From positions 14,595,501 through 14,659,500 of the forward strand of contig OX463807.1 of the NCBI GenBank assembly GCA_949825045.1: a DNA stretch of 64,000 nt. Reading direction: 5' to 3'. A model generated the notes under the pieces. It was given only the letters and a program-made list of their open reading frames with translations, searched no databases and was not told where the DNA came from. Source of the DNA: Argyresthia goedartella (taxonomy: Eukaryota > Arthropoda > Insecta > Lepidoptera > Argyresthiidae). The translations under genes and the position numbers were made by a program. Of this stretch, positions 11,513 to 22,631 are shown piece after piece. Every line of letters starts with the position of its first letter. Position 1 is the first letter of the stretch.

Positions 11513-12250
11513 TCATGTGGGGCATTGAGTTATTACAGCGTTACCCTGGCCACTATCCGGCTTCAGCATCTGATCAGCTCCAGGTCATTAAAAATATTCT
11601 AGGACCAAATTACTTGTCTAGATAAATCGAATGAGTCCAAACTTGATGGTGTTGCTTCATTTTATTACAGCTTTCCCCTGGCCACCTTCCGGCTTCAGCA
11701 TCAGATCAGCTCCATGGGATTAAAATTATTCTAGGACTAAATTACTTGACAGGCGAACCGAATGAGTCGAAAGTTGATGGGGTTGCGTCGTTTTATTACA
11801 GCGTTTCCCTGGCCAACTTCCGGCTTCAGCATCTGATCAGCTCCATGTCATTGAAAATATTCTAGCACCAAATTACTTGTCAAGACAAATCGAATGAGTC
11901 CAAACTTGATATGGTTGCGTCGTTTTATTACAGCGTTCCCCTGGCCACCTTCCAGCTTCAGCATTAGTTCAGCTCCATGACATAAAAAATATTCTAGGAC
12001 TAAATTACTTGACAGACGAATCGAATGAGTCGAAAGTTGATGGGGTTGCATCGTTTTATTACAGCATTCCCCTGGCCAACCTCCGGCTTCAGCATCTGAT
12101 CAGCTCCATGTCATTAAAAATATTCTAGGACTAAATTGCTTGACAGAGGAATCGAATGAGCCCAAATTTGATGGGATTGCGTTGTTTTATTATAGTGTTT
12201 CCCTGCTAACCCTCCGACTCCATCATCAGATCAGCTTCAAGTTAGAAAAA
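11513..12250. repeat. 131-bp tandem repeat array (about 5.5 units) with alternating monomer types
   Basis: The anchor CTTCAGCAT recurs at 11,561, 11,693, 11,823, 11,956, 12,087 and (diverged) 12,218: spacing 130-133 bases. Each unit has TTTTATTACAG, a CCCTGGCCA block, GATCAGCTCCATG and CTAGGAC(T)AAATTACTTG. Units alternate: type A carries AAATCGAATGAGTCCAAAC, type B carries GAATGAGTCGAAAG. The order is A-B-A-B and then a mosaic, i.e. a dimeric period of about 263 bp. No coding capacity is seen. It resembles a minisatellite or the internal array of a transposon. Confidence 0.9.
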
Positions 12251-12429
12251 TACTACATTGTCATCCAACTTACATACGTTTGCAAAATTTTAGCTCAAGG
12301 TGATAACGGTAAGTGGGTCAAATTTAACAAAAAATAAAAAAATAAATCGATAAATTAAATTTAAAGTCAAGTTATATCAAGTAATACATAAAAATTTAAA
12401 ATAAATTCATATTCATCGAACTTAATTAA

Positions 12430-12971
12430 ATGTCAAGGAATTCCTCAAATGTGTAGATAGTTTGGTCGACAAGCCAACGCTTCAGGCGCAATTTTAAAAT
12501 AGTGGCGGTGGGTGCATTGGTAAAGTTGCCAGGAAGACACGTCATGGGTCCGGTAGTTATACACTGCCGGACCCAGGACACGAGCCATCTTCGATGACTT
12601 TTCCGATTTGCGGGGCACCGACGCGAGTTTGTGACCGTGGCGTGTTGAACGTCCGTGGGTGTTGTGGTGCGTGCAGAACGGGTCCAGGTTCTCACGCACG
12701 TACACGGCTACCTGCAGAATGACTACGGATGGCAGCGTTAGGATCCCGAGCGCTTTAAAATGAGGCTTCGCGGAGACGTCCCGGCGGACCTGGACGTAGC
12801 ACTCACGGCTCGTTTCTGCATCCTAAATGCCCGTTCCTTGTCCGCTGCGCGGCCCCACAGTTCTGCCCCGTACTGCAGCAGTGAGCGTACTGTGGCAAAG
12901 TAGCATGCTTGCACTACGTCGCGCACACAGTCGGTCCACGTGCGCGCCCTACGTGAGGGCGCGTACGTGGA
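12430..12971 (-). pseudogene. Non-LTR retrotransposon RT C-terminal remnant
   Basis: On the - strand, fragments in shifting frames match the end of a LINE ORF2: LLQYGAELWGR and AFRMQKRAV (about 12,900-12,820), then RTHNNTH-like and KLASVPRKSEKSSKMARVL, ending in WLVDQTIYTFEEFLDI before a stop at 12,426. At least one frameshift separates the parts. It abuts an LTR at 12,971-12,976, which may have inserted into it. Confidence 0.7.
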
Positions 12972-12975
12972 GCGG

Positions 12976-14908
12976 TGTATTGCGCCAGATCGATTTTGTT
13001 GTATTTTGTGTGATGGTACCATTTATTTTTTGTATATATGGGCGCTTGGAACTTTTTAGCGGTCGACCACAATTTATAATATTTGTTTGGGATATCGTAT
13101 AGATATCCGTCGATGTGTTACGACGTGAGTACTCAATGATATTTCATGTGCTCGCTAGTAGCGGATTGTGGTGGTTCCAATTATATAATAAGTCCACGGG
13201 AATAACGATCCGAATAGACCGGGTTTACACAATTGCGATTTGATTTTCTGAAACGGGTTTGAACTAGCGGTTTCCTCAAAAGCTCCGTAACGTTTTGAAA
13301 CCTTCAACTCTGCGCAATTTGAGCTGGATGTTATCGAAACGTTGTCATTTGCGCTTTTGGAGATCTAACCCACTCCACAGCAAGGTACATACTTCGGGAA
13401 ATACCGATTTATGTATCTAACTAACCTCATCACTTCCTCGACTGAGCCCAGCAATAAATACTAGACGCAGCCTACACATTAGACCTCCAGCGAAATTCAC
13501 ATTTAATTTAAAGATGCAACTTGAATCCTAACCGATCCAAGGCAAAGCAAAACAATCTACCCGGTCCTAAACAATGAACTTTAGACTGTAATTTGATCTC
13601 TTCGCGCGTCCCCGACAACACTCATATGTCAAAAATATCAACAGGATAGGTTATCTGTGTTGACAACGTTAATACTTGTTCTGAATTTGGTATTTCCATC
13701 CGCGGAACCTCATCGATCAAACAGTCTCCCTATGCCCTGCCAACCTAGGTTTAGCCGCAACTAAACTCCTGTGTAGCCTAGTCTAAAATCCTAGTGTTAT
13801 ACCACGTCCATCATCGACAACACTCGAAAATGGTTGAGTTTGATTTGAATGTGTTTGTATGTTTAATGACTGTGTGTGTGTGGGAATTTCAAAACTCGCT
13901 ACTCGAAAGGAATGAGGAGAGGATTAGCCCGCGAATATCCTAAGAGCCAATCCAGGAAACCTATGAAGGAAAAAGGAAATTAGGGTCGTTCCAAGCCCAG
14001 ACTCAGACTCAGATCAATTACCTACAAGTTCTTATCTAACGACCCAAGGATAGTTTTGGAATTTGGGGTAGGTTGATTTAAAGGATAGGAACCGAGGTAT
14101 ATCTCGGCGCTTCAGACACTCACGAAAATCCACTGTAGCACGCAATCACAACTCGTCCAGTTCCAGACGCGTAAAACGGCGAACCGAACTGTTTAGAATT
14201 ACCGAAAGACGAGTGTCACAGTAGCTTTACGCAGAGACTGAATGCCTCCCCCTCCCACGCTCTCGTATTTATAGACACCACATGTCTGAAAAAAAATGGC
14301 GTCCTTTGTGGAACACACGCTGCCCAAGCGAAAGCTTCTTATCCCTAACTACACAAGGTCTAATTTCAATCAAACATGCCATGCAGGTCCGCGGTTCTAC
14401 AAACTTTGTGTATGCATATTTACTACGATCAACTGTCGGTTATCACTCAAGTCATTTGGTATTGCCGATACACAAAATCTGTTGATCGCTGACCATAAAA
14501 GCTGTTGCGATTAATTAAGCCTTCCCGACCGCTAGCGTCTTAGACACAGATCACTAGAATGATATTCAAACCCGTGATGCAAACTCGCCACTTCGTACCA
14601 AACAAACGCAATTGTATATTTGCAGTCAACTTGATAGCTTTCTCCGTATCGTTCCATAATAACCTTTCATTATTTAGTTTTTCATAATTTATTCAGCACC
14701 AAATCGGCTCTGACCCCTACACATTTCACAGGAATGCGACAAAAAAAACCTGACTGGACCTTGCTTCTCCGAACCAACCACGTTCTATGGCTCTTTTTTT
14801 GTCAACTTACTTCGAACTACTCGATAACCCAGCGTTAAAGGAACTGACACAACTAATTCCGATTCTCACTGTACACTGATTGCATTCGTTAAGCGATGTT
14901 CCATTACA
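12976..14908 (-). mobile_element. Candidate 3' LTR (about 1.93 kb) of a decayed Ty3/gypsy element
   Basis: On the - strand the segment begins TGTAATGG directly after a polypurine tract (CTGGGAGGGGGC, 14,909-14,920) and ends CGCAATACA at 12,976. This gives the TG...CA ends of an LTR. It holds a TATA box and initiator (see 14,239-14,273). Its R-U5 portion (12,971-about 14,245) is repeated at 59,885-61,186. The pol remnant at 16,632-17,200, same strand and upstream, is the likely body. The shared AGCGG just outside the left end at both copies leaves the exact boundary uncertain by five bases. Confidence 0.55.
14239..14273 (-). promoter_or_regulatory. TATA box and arthropod initiator inside LTR
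   Basis: On the - strand TATAAATA (14,273-14,266) is followed about 34 bases later by TCAGT (A at 14,239), the arthropod initiator consensus. This spacing fits an RNA polymerase II start, placing the U3/R boundary here. Homology with the second copy (59,885-61,186) stops within about ten bases of this start. Confidence 0.6.
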
Positions 14909-15169
14909 GCCCCCTCCCAGACCTTGAATCATGTTTATCTCAGTTAACCATGGCGCAAGGATCTCATTACCACAACGCTAACCCATGCTTTGTCCATATC
15001 TACTCTATATGCACGGACATCTCAAATCATGTACACAGACCGATGAATCTGTCAATTATGCATATAATATTTACACAACTCGATTGAGCTCTCTCCTGTC
15101 TTATCTTATTTATCTACCTAACTATACAACCTCGCACACCCGCAACTTATCCTAATTCGTATTAATATA

Positions 15170-16502
15170 CACAGTCAGGTCATAAGTTCTGTCACACAAT
15201 AAAAACTTTTGAATTTAGAACGCTGGCCACAAAAAAGTTTATTGAATTCGAATTTCGAATTTTTCATGAAAATAAAAATGTGTACTTTTTAGAATTTTCC
15301 TCATTTTTAAATATGGAGTGGACACTTAAAGAAGACCGTGTCGCAGTTATTGCGTTGCATCATTGCGGTTACGCGTCAATTCAGATTTTCGACTTACTGA
15401 AAAATTTGAATATAACCAAAAGATTCGTTTATCGTACCATAAAACGATACAATGAAGACTCTAGTGTAGATGACTCAAGAAGGTCAAAGAAGAAGTGTAG
15501 GTCAAGAAGTGTTCGCCCTCGCTCTGTTAGAACTCCAGCAGTGATAAAAGCTGTGAAGGCGCGAATTCAAAGAAATCCCATACGTAAGCAGAAACTGTTG
15601 GCCCTTCAGATGGGGTTAAGCAGGACCACGGTGAAAAGGGTGTTCAATGAAGACTTAGGGCTTAGGGCATATCGAAGAAAAACAGGACATCGTTTGGACG
15701 CTCGTTAAATGGACCTGAGACTGAAGAGATGCCGCGCTTTGTTGAAGCGGTACGTGGGAAAAAAGCATCGGGAAATTCTTTTTTCGGATGAAAAGATTTT
15801 CACCTTGGAAGAGAGCTACAACAAAAAAAAAGGTTAGGTGTACGCACACAGCAGTGAAGAAGCGAGCAACCGTACTCCGCGTGTCCAACGAGGTCATTTT
15901 CCATCCTCGCTCATGGTTTGGTTGGGAGTCTCTTATTGGGGCTTAACTGAGGTACATTTTTGTGAGAAAGGCGTAAAAATGAATGCAGTTGTGTATCAAA
16001 ATACAGTCCTCAAGAACCTTGTGGAATCTGTTTCTCATACCATGTTTAATAACAGGCACTGGGTATTCCAACAAGATTCTGCGCCAGCTCATAGAGCGAA
16101 AAGCACACAAGACTGGCTGGCGGCGCGTGAAATCGACTTCATCCGGCACGAAGACTGGCCCTCCTCCAGTCCAGATTTGAGTCCGTTAGATTACAAGATA
16201 TGGCAACACTTGGAGGAAAAGGCCTGCTCAAAGCCTCATCCTGATTTGGAGTCACTCAAGGCATCGTTGATTAAGGCAGCCGCCGATATTGACATGGACC
16301 TCGTTCATGCTGCGATAGACGACTGGCCGCGCAGAATAAAGGCCTGTATTCAAAATCGCGGGAGTCATTTTGAATAAACTTTATTACCATAAGAATCTAT
16401 GTTTTATTAAGTTGATTTTGCTATATAAATGTTTACATAAATAATAAACATGTCTAAATTATTTCATATTGCACATGTGACAGAACTTATGACCTGACTA
16501 TG
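15170..16502 (+). mobile_element. maT-type (DD37D) mariner transposon, copy 1
   Basis: The ends CACAGTCAGGTCATAAG and CTTATGACCTGACTATG are near-perfect terminal inverted repeats continuing about 26 bases (to TTCTGTCAC). The element is flanked by TA on each side (15,168-15,169; 16,503-16,504), the mariner target duplication. Length is 1333 bp. It inserted into the 3' region of the gypsy remnant (16,632 and 14,908 lie on either side). Confidence 0.9.
15280..16377 (+). pseudogene. maT mariner transposase, inactivated
   Basis: The transposase is read in one main frame from the start region to TAA at 16,375-16,377. An N-terminal helix-turn-helix region is followed by LFSDEK (first Asp), [12 protein letters not shown] (second Asp) and [14 protein letters not shown], where the third Asp comes 37 residues after the second (DD37D, the maT signature). 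Two in-frame stops occur: TAA at about 15,706 after RLDAR, and TAG at about 15,835 after SYNKKKG. Relative to copy 2 there is also a small duplication near 15,480-15,500. The second half (15,838-16,377) is open. Confidence 0.9.
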
Positions 16503-16631
16503 TATATATATATATATATACATTTTTTCCCTTTTTTTTTTTCCTAAACCATGCAAGATCCTTAAATCCACACGGTAGTTACTCAAATTTACAGCATTAA
16601 GCTTACTTATATAACTTTTATACACTATCTT

Positions 16632-17200
16632 ATTTGTCTACGCCCTTATTCGTCCTCAAATAATACCTGGCTATATTTATAGTATTGTAGTTACCCAATA
16701 TCTCATTTAAAACCGGATCTACTAAAGTATAACAGTTCGGATATATCACTGCCGAAATAACATAAGGCCCTTAATACAACAATGAAAATTTCCGCATGAT
16801 TTTATGTTCTTTATTTGAAAGCACAAATGTCTTAATTTTCACATAATCACCTATACGATAGACTTCTAACTTACGCCGTTTGTCTGCCTGTCGCTTACGT
16901 CGTTCACTAGCATTTTTAGAGTTCTCTATCGCTACATTCCGCACCTGTTCCGTATCTCGCACACTATGACCTAATAACCATTCATCGCCTAATTTCTTGT
17001 CAATAGTTAACGGTTCCCGTCTAGCAAACGCCAACTCATTAGGAGCAAAACCGGTGCTTGTGTGTTCGATATTATTGTAGCAACTTTCAATGTCCGGTAA
17101 CACGTCGACCCAACATCGATTACTTCCGCCGCAATAAGTTCTAATTAGTCGACCTAGCTCGCAATTCACTGTTTCTACGCTATTAGAATTTGGACAATAC
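16632..17200 (-). pseudogene. Ty3/gypsy integrase C-terminal remnant
   Basis: From about 17,200 leftward the frame matches the end of a gypsy-type integrase: CPNSNSVETVNCELGRLIRT, the catalytic-core glutamate region, then STGFAPNELAF, a basic linker and the C-terminal GDYVKIKTF fold. A TAA interrupts it (SLLY-stop-GPYVISAV, about 16,770), and the frame continues to a terminal stop near 16,632. Protease, RT and RNase H are absent; a LINE scrap joins it at the upstream side. Confidence 0.75.
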
Positions 17201-17330
17201 ACAAAAATCATGGCTTGTGATTCGGTCGGGTATACCAACAGCCCGTATGTTGAGGCCCAGTTTTTCATATTCTCGAGGTCAGCATTCAATGTCTCTACGG
17301 ATGAAACTACAACGCCGCAGGGGGAAAAGT
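17200..17330 (-). pseudogene. Small LINE reverse transcriptase scrap fused in frame to integrase remnant
   Basis: The peptide SVETLNADLENMKNWAS and YGLLVYPTESQAMIF matches the post-YADD region of the LINE at 3568 (VEALNADLACI, GLLVNPNKSQAMII). It runs in frame into the gypsy integrase remnant, a chance in-frame junction of two dead elements. Confidence 0.65.
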
Positions 17331-17514
17331 ACCGATAAATTTGGCGAAAATACTTATTACGATGATTTAGAGAAAGTAACAACAGAAGTTATATGTATGT
17401 AACAGTTACATTTACACTGTAATGTAGTTTAATAAGTCTCTTGGTGCCAGTATATTTTGAAGCTTTAAGAATGCTGTACTAAGTTTGTTTAGCAGCAAGG
17501 GTACTATGTAAAAT

Positions 17515-17680
17515 AATAATAATAAAAGATCACCAAGTATTATGCAAACATTGCTTCTGGCCCTACATTGGATACCCTGTATGGTAGGTACCAGAAACAG
17601 CGACTTCACAAATATGTAAACATCCAAGACCTGAGAATTATTTTTTCTTTCTACCATAACCAATCCTTGTAGCAACCATT
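17515..17680 (-). mobile_element. LINE/SINE 3' tail fragment with (ATT)n
   Basis: On the - strand it reads GTACCTACCATACAGGGTATCC ... ending in (ATT)n, the same layout as the SINE body at 8421 (GTACCCAAGATACAGGGAATCC ... (ATT)n). The tRNA head is missing. It may be the 3' end of the LINE that mobilises these SINEs. Confidence 0.5.
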
Positions 17681-18039
17681 ATTGAAAAACACACAGTGCC
17701 GGTTCCACAATGTAACTAAGTAAGTAAGTAAGTAAGTAAATCGTTTATTTCCTTTACAAATATTTTTACAAAATTTTGGTACTTATTCGCTATAATATAA
17801 CTAATGGATTATTAATATTTGTAAAGGCTGGAGCCTAAACTAGGATACCCTGTATTTTAGGACTCCAGGCCTCCATTTACACAAATTATGGTTAGTAATT
17901 TATTATAGTGTGTAGGTATGGTGAAAACATTGGCTTTGAAAGGAAAACTGATAATAAAAAGAAAAGAAAAAACAAAATTCGGATGAATTATAAAATAAAA
18001 ACTACGAATAATGAAGCTTGTAGGGAGTGCAAGTCTAAG

Positions 18040-20890
18040 CTAGGCATTAACTTCAAGAAGTTTTTCGGTCTCTTGATATTTTAAAGTTAGCAACCAATTA
18101 ACTACTGCATTCTTACATTGGTAATTGTTCATAGGATATATTTTATTTATTAGGTTACATTTATTATATAAGTATGTACCAAGAAAATTGAAGTACCTTT
18201 TTGCAAAGGAGGTTTTATGAACTCTGGGATGACAAACAAGATCGAATCTTCTTTTGTTTTGAGAGAATGATGGGTCATAAGTCAGAAGACCATGTTTTTT
18301 GGTTATAGTGGTGGCAATAAATAGTTGTCGTACTGTTAGGATCTTGCATTCATCATACAGCTTAGAGGTCGGATATAAGAAGGGTCGAAAAGTTAAGACT
18401 TTTAATACTGCACGTTGAGCAACCTCTAATTTATTTAACGTAGTTTTAGGAACGCCGCCCCAGATAATATTGCAGTAGGATAATATGGACTGACACATCG
18501 CATAATATACCTTTTTAAAAATTTTTTGGTCAGCCGAGTGTCTCAGTATTTTGAATATGAATATTAATTTTCTAGTTCGGGATGAAAGTAACTTAATATG
18601 TGTTTGGAAATTAAGATTTTGATCTATATTTACTCCAAGATATTTTGTGTGTAGGACATTTTCAAGACAGGGACATGAGCATTGTAAACGTAAGTCAGCT
18701 GGACAAGAATAGGCTATTAAGTTTAGGCTGTGGCAACGGGATTCTGTATTACGGATGGAAAACAGTATGTAATTAGTTTTGCTACTATTTATAGTAAGTA
18801 AATTTCTTCCGAGCCAACGCAAAACTATGTCCAAACCCTCTTGAGCTGTATGAAAAAGTTCCTGAAGGGAGTCTGCTTGAAATATCAGTGCTGTGTCATC
18901 GGCGAAAGAGACGATTTTGCCATTACGGAAGGGGATGCAACATAATGCATTAATAAAAGCCAGAAATAGGGATGGGCCGAGGATGCTTCCTTGCGGAACG
19001 CCATAAGTAACGGGTAGGGCATCGCTCGTTACATTGTCAATTTTAACGATTTGACCACGGTTTGATATATAACTATTAAATAAATTTAGAGTCTCACCTC
19101 TAACTCCTAACTGTTCTAATTTATCTATAAGCAGGGGAATCGAGACCGTGTCAAATGCCTTTGCGAGATCTAGAAATATAGATAGGCATTTTTTACCTTC
19201 ATCCAGATTGGTGACAACAAAATTAGTTAGATCAAACACGGCATCAGCGGTAGATTTATTCGCCCGAAATCCATATTGCTGGGACGCAAGCAGATTGTTG
19301 CTTTCGAGATAATTAATCAACCTTTTATTCATTATTCGTTCCAAAATCTTTGATAGAGAAGGCAATATAGAAATCGGTCGATAATTAGTGACACGATCTC
19401 GATCCCCCGCTTTGAAGATGGGCTTTATAACAGCTTTTTTAAACACATCTGGGAAAATGCCGGTAGCAAGACTCAACCTGCAAACATGAGTGAGTGATGG
19501 AATAATTAAATTTTTATATTTTTTTAGAAACCAAGAGGGGATACCATCCCAGCCCGTGGCACAGTTATTTTTTAAGGTCATGATTATATTTTCAACTTCA
19601 GTATCATCCGTGTCGAACATTACGAAGGAATGAGCGACGTTGGACGAGTTTAAATTATCGGAACTAACGCCACTGTTAAGTGGCGTTAGTTCCGATAAGT
19701 AATTTGATCTGCTTAGCCAACGCTTTGCCTATGTTGGTGAAGTAGTCATTTACACTATTGACAGAGGAAGACGGAGAATCTGAAATGTTTAACAAGTTCG
19801 AAGCGGGATCCTTAGGTTTCGCCATATTGGTATTAGCTTTAATTACATCCCAAAGTTTTTTGCAATTAGCTCCAGCATCCTGAATTTGCGCTTTAAGGTA
19901 TTCATGTTTGACTTTCTTTAAGATGGCATTGCAATAATTGCGGTATCTACGGTAAGTAATTTTGAGAACGGAATCATCTGGAGTAAGTTTAAGCTTTTTG
20001 TGCATATTATCACGGTTGCGCATGCACCGCATAAGTCCGATAGTAATCCAAGGTTTGATAGTTCTAGTCCGCCGGGGTAGCCTTAATAATTTTGTGTTAG
20101 AGACTAGGGCCAGAGCCAGGAGACTTACCAATAAACATGCAGCTTCATTAGGGTCATGCAATGTAAGGATAGGGTTAAAATTCAGCGTACTCATAGTAAG
20201 ATCTAATCCAGCATGATCTATTTTTGAAATAGTTAAAGGAGCACTTTTAGGTTGATTACCATCTATACAAAAAATTACTGCGTCATGATCGGTTAAATAT
20301 GAATGAAGCACAATAGTGGTATTCGGTTTTTTAGATTTAAGTATGAGATGATCCAAGCAAGAGGAACGCCTAGTCGGGAGAGTATGAGTGGGTAACATTC
20401 CATGCATAGCCAATAGATTTAGGTAGTCCTCATGAGTATTTTATGTGCTTTCAGGAGTAATATTAATATTAATGTCGCCCACAAGAATGATATAAGGGAA
20501 TGAGACAAGCGATTCCAGGACAGTATTTAGGGATGACAAGAAGAGCGTGAAGTTCTGTTTAAAACAGTGGGGTCGGTAAATTGCAATGATAGCAGTGTGG
20601 GTAGATATTTTAATCATCAGGCAGTTAGTCTCGGGAAATATTGGTTCAGAAACAGAACACGACAATGAGTTATTGGTGTACACAACCACCCCGTCGTTTT
20701 TATTATAGTTGTCAGAAGACAGATGTGCATTATAACCCTGTAAAACCGGTATATTTTTTTGTCCAGGTGAAACCCAGCATTCAGTAAGAATTAGTAAATC
20801 GAAGCCTAAGTTGATTCGAGATAATAGAGTCAATAATCCGTCAAAGTTGCCAACTAAGCTACAAATATTTTGACAAAGTAATTTAGTTTG
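18040..20890 (-). pseudogene. LINE ORF2 (AP endonuclease + reverse transcriptase), broken
   Basis: The endonuclease begins near 20,890 (NICSLVGNFDGLL), with LLILTECW and ILVGDININI. A TAA at about 20,441 interrupts it, after which the same frame continues (20,413-19,676: SSCLDHLIL, YLTDHDAVIF). A frame break occurs at the perfect hairpin 19,655-19,698. The RT then runs open (19,620-18,040): GIFPDVFKKAVIKPIFKAGD, NYRPISILPSLSKILE, FLDLAKAFDTV, GVPQGSILGPSLFL, and catalytic FADD. Two breaks make it non-functional, but the RT part is intact. Confidence 0.9.
19655..19698. repeat. Perfect 20-bp palindrome at an ORF2 frame break
   Basis: The arm TTATCGGAACTAACGCCACT (19,655-19,674) and its exact reverse complement (19,679-19,698) are separated by GTTA. 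The palindrome lies exactly where the endonuclease frame ends and the RT frame begins in another phase. An inverted duplication of about 20 bases therefore most likely caused the frameshift. Confidence 0.85.
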
Positions 20891-21312
20891 TCTTTAGGGT
20901 TGGGGAACATAAGATAATACTTCCTCAGCAATACAAGAAATAGGGTCCGAAATTTCAAACCTATCAATACTGTTAAGGAGATTATTTATGTCCGCGAATT
21001 TTTATAAATAGTGCAGAAGTGGTTTTAGATACAATGGTTTTTTAAATAAGTAAAAATTAATTTGTGCCGATTAGATGTTTGCCGAGAGAAAGTCATAATA
21101 ATTTGTTCGTTTTCGCTTTGTAAGTGTTGTGTATCAAGAAACGAGAGTGTCATGAATGTGAATGTGTATGCGTGAGTGTGTTTGTGTTTGTGTGTGTAAG
21201 TATGTAATGAGTATGTATATTTGAGAACTGTTGAAGGTGAGTTATAAACAAAAACAGTCTTATTGCAAATAAATAAAAAGACAAATAAAAGGACTAAAAT
21301 AACTATAGCTAG

Positions 21313-22100
21313 TCACAGTTCATTCCTCATTTTTGTTAGTTGGTCTTCACTTTTAACCAGTATAGCTGGTCCACCCTCACGTTTTCTTAGATAAACTTTA
21401 CCGCCTGCCGACCAGCAGTAACTAAATGCTTTGTCAGTCTTCAGGGTTTTAGCTAAGTAGAAAAGACGTCTACTCTTGCTGGTTAGACACTCAGATATAA
21501 AAATCCTGTCATTTTTTTCAAGTCCTAGATGCGAGGCTGTAAGCTGGACAGAATTAGATTTGTAGAACTGCTTGCTGGCTTCTAGTATATTATCCTTGAA
21601 ATAAGTATTAGTGAGTTCCATAATTATAGACGAGGAGTCGCTCTCTTTCTTGCTATATAGACGGTAGGTATATCTGATGTGCTCATATTTAAAGTCTAAG
21701 CCAAGGGAGACATACAACTTATTGCAATAGTTGTATAAGTTCAATTTAGTTTAATTTTTTACCTTGGGGACATTACGTATTTCAATGCTGGTTTTGATAC
21801 TATGTTTTTCCAGTTCCTCACACTTACTTTACTTTCAATCGTTATAATTTGCTTCGAAAGCTGTTTACGATCCTCCTCCAAGCGAACAATTGAATTCTGA
21901 ACTACTTCTACGCGGGCCGAAACATCCGATATTGATTTCTCAATTTCACAGTTTGTCTTCTTAATGGATTCATTTTGAGTCGTAATAAGAGAAACTTTTC
22001 TTTCGATCTCATTTAGACGAGAACTTTGCCTTTGTTCAAAATCGCTAAACATCGAACGTAGAGTATTTTGAAGTGTAGCACAGATATCAGCAATGTACAT
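21313..22100 (-). pseudogene. LINE ORF1 (coiled coil + baculovirus FP-like domain), frameshifted
   Basis: The N-terminal part (22,100-21,759) is a heptad-rich coiled coil (RLNEIERKVSLI, ARVEVVQNSIVRLEEDRKQL). After a frame break near 21,750 the C-terminal part (21,744-21,313) resembles the baculovirus FP/25K protein fold found in ORF1 of many insect LINEs: YKSNSVQLTASHLGL, FISECLTSKSRRLFYLAK, WSAGGKVYLRKREGG. A C-x2-C motif (CLQCDSLFHKA, about 22,190-22,150) lies just upstream in another frame and may be a PHD-finger remnant. Role: RNA-binding/RNP formation. Confidence 0.8.
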
Positions 22101-22472
22101 ATAAGTTATTATTTACGTTATTACGATATATTTGTCACCTACGGCTTACACGGGCTTTGTGAAATAGGGAATCACACTGTAAACACAAATGATAAGATAT
22201 GGTATCGAAAAAAATATGGTATCGTATCATTGTAATGTCATAGCAACAGTACATGTGTCGTGTATTGTACGCAACAGACTTATAAGTAAAGGTGTGTACA
22301 ATACTTATTAATACCAAAGAGTAATAATTAGTCTTAGTTAATACGAACTCGTAAATCATACCTATTTCCCGTTTTGGGTTTCACAGCTTAGAATTCAGAT
22401 CCTTTAATGACTTATTGGGTCTGTTCAACTCTTTATATTCTTACTATATCCAAATTTTATCAATTTCAGATT

Positions 22473-22631
22473 ATGGCAATGGCGAAGAGAGTCGGTAAAG
22501 AACACTACTATTGGTATTTGAATGGCCTGACGAGTCGCGTTGTGGCCGAATCCGGTAGAGCCAGTGACCGTCTTCACCTTGGAAAAATTATACTGAAAAG
22601 TTTCAAAGATGCTCCAGATTTTGTTCTTCAG
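22473..22631 (+). CDS. Gene B coding exon 1
   Basis: Starts at ATG 22,473 (acceptor CAATTTCAG ending 22,469; donor GTAGGA at 22,632). It encodes [19 protein letters not shown]... to [20 protein letters not shown], the N-terminal signature of insect luciferase-like ligases. A second ATG at codon 3 has an equally good context. Ends in phase 0. Confidence 0.85.

Larger units (their letters stand above)
17717..22130 (-). mobile_element. Two-ORF non-LTR retrotransposon, near full length, inactivated
   Basis: On the - strand the order is ORF1 (22,100-21,313), spacer, ORF2 endonuclease-RT (about 20,890-18,040), a 3' UTR and a tail of CTTA repeats (17,741-17,717). The 3' UTR carries ATACAGGGTATCCTAGTTTA (about 17,860-17,840), almost identical to a block in the local SINEs. 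The combination of ORF1 coiled coil plus FP-like domain, AP endonuclease and tandem-repeat tail fits a Jockey/CR1-group element such as Daphne; the clade is an inference. It lies just upstream of gene B. Confidence 0.85.

Noticed and set aside
16771..17382. A real fusion protein of reverse transcriptase and integrase
   Set aside because: The parts come from unrelated element classes, lack catalytic cores and contain a downstream stop; it is a chance in-frame junction.
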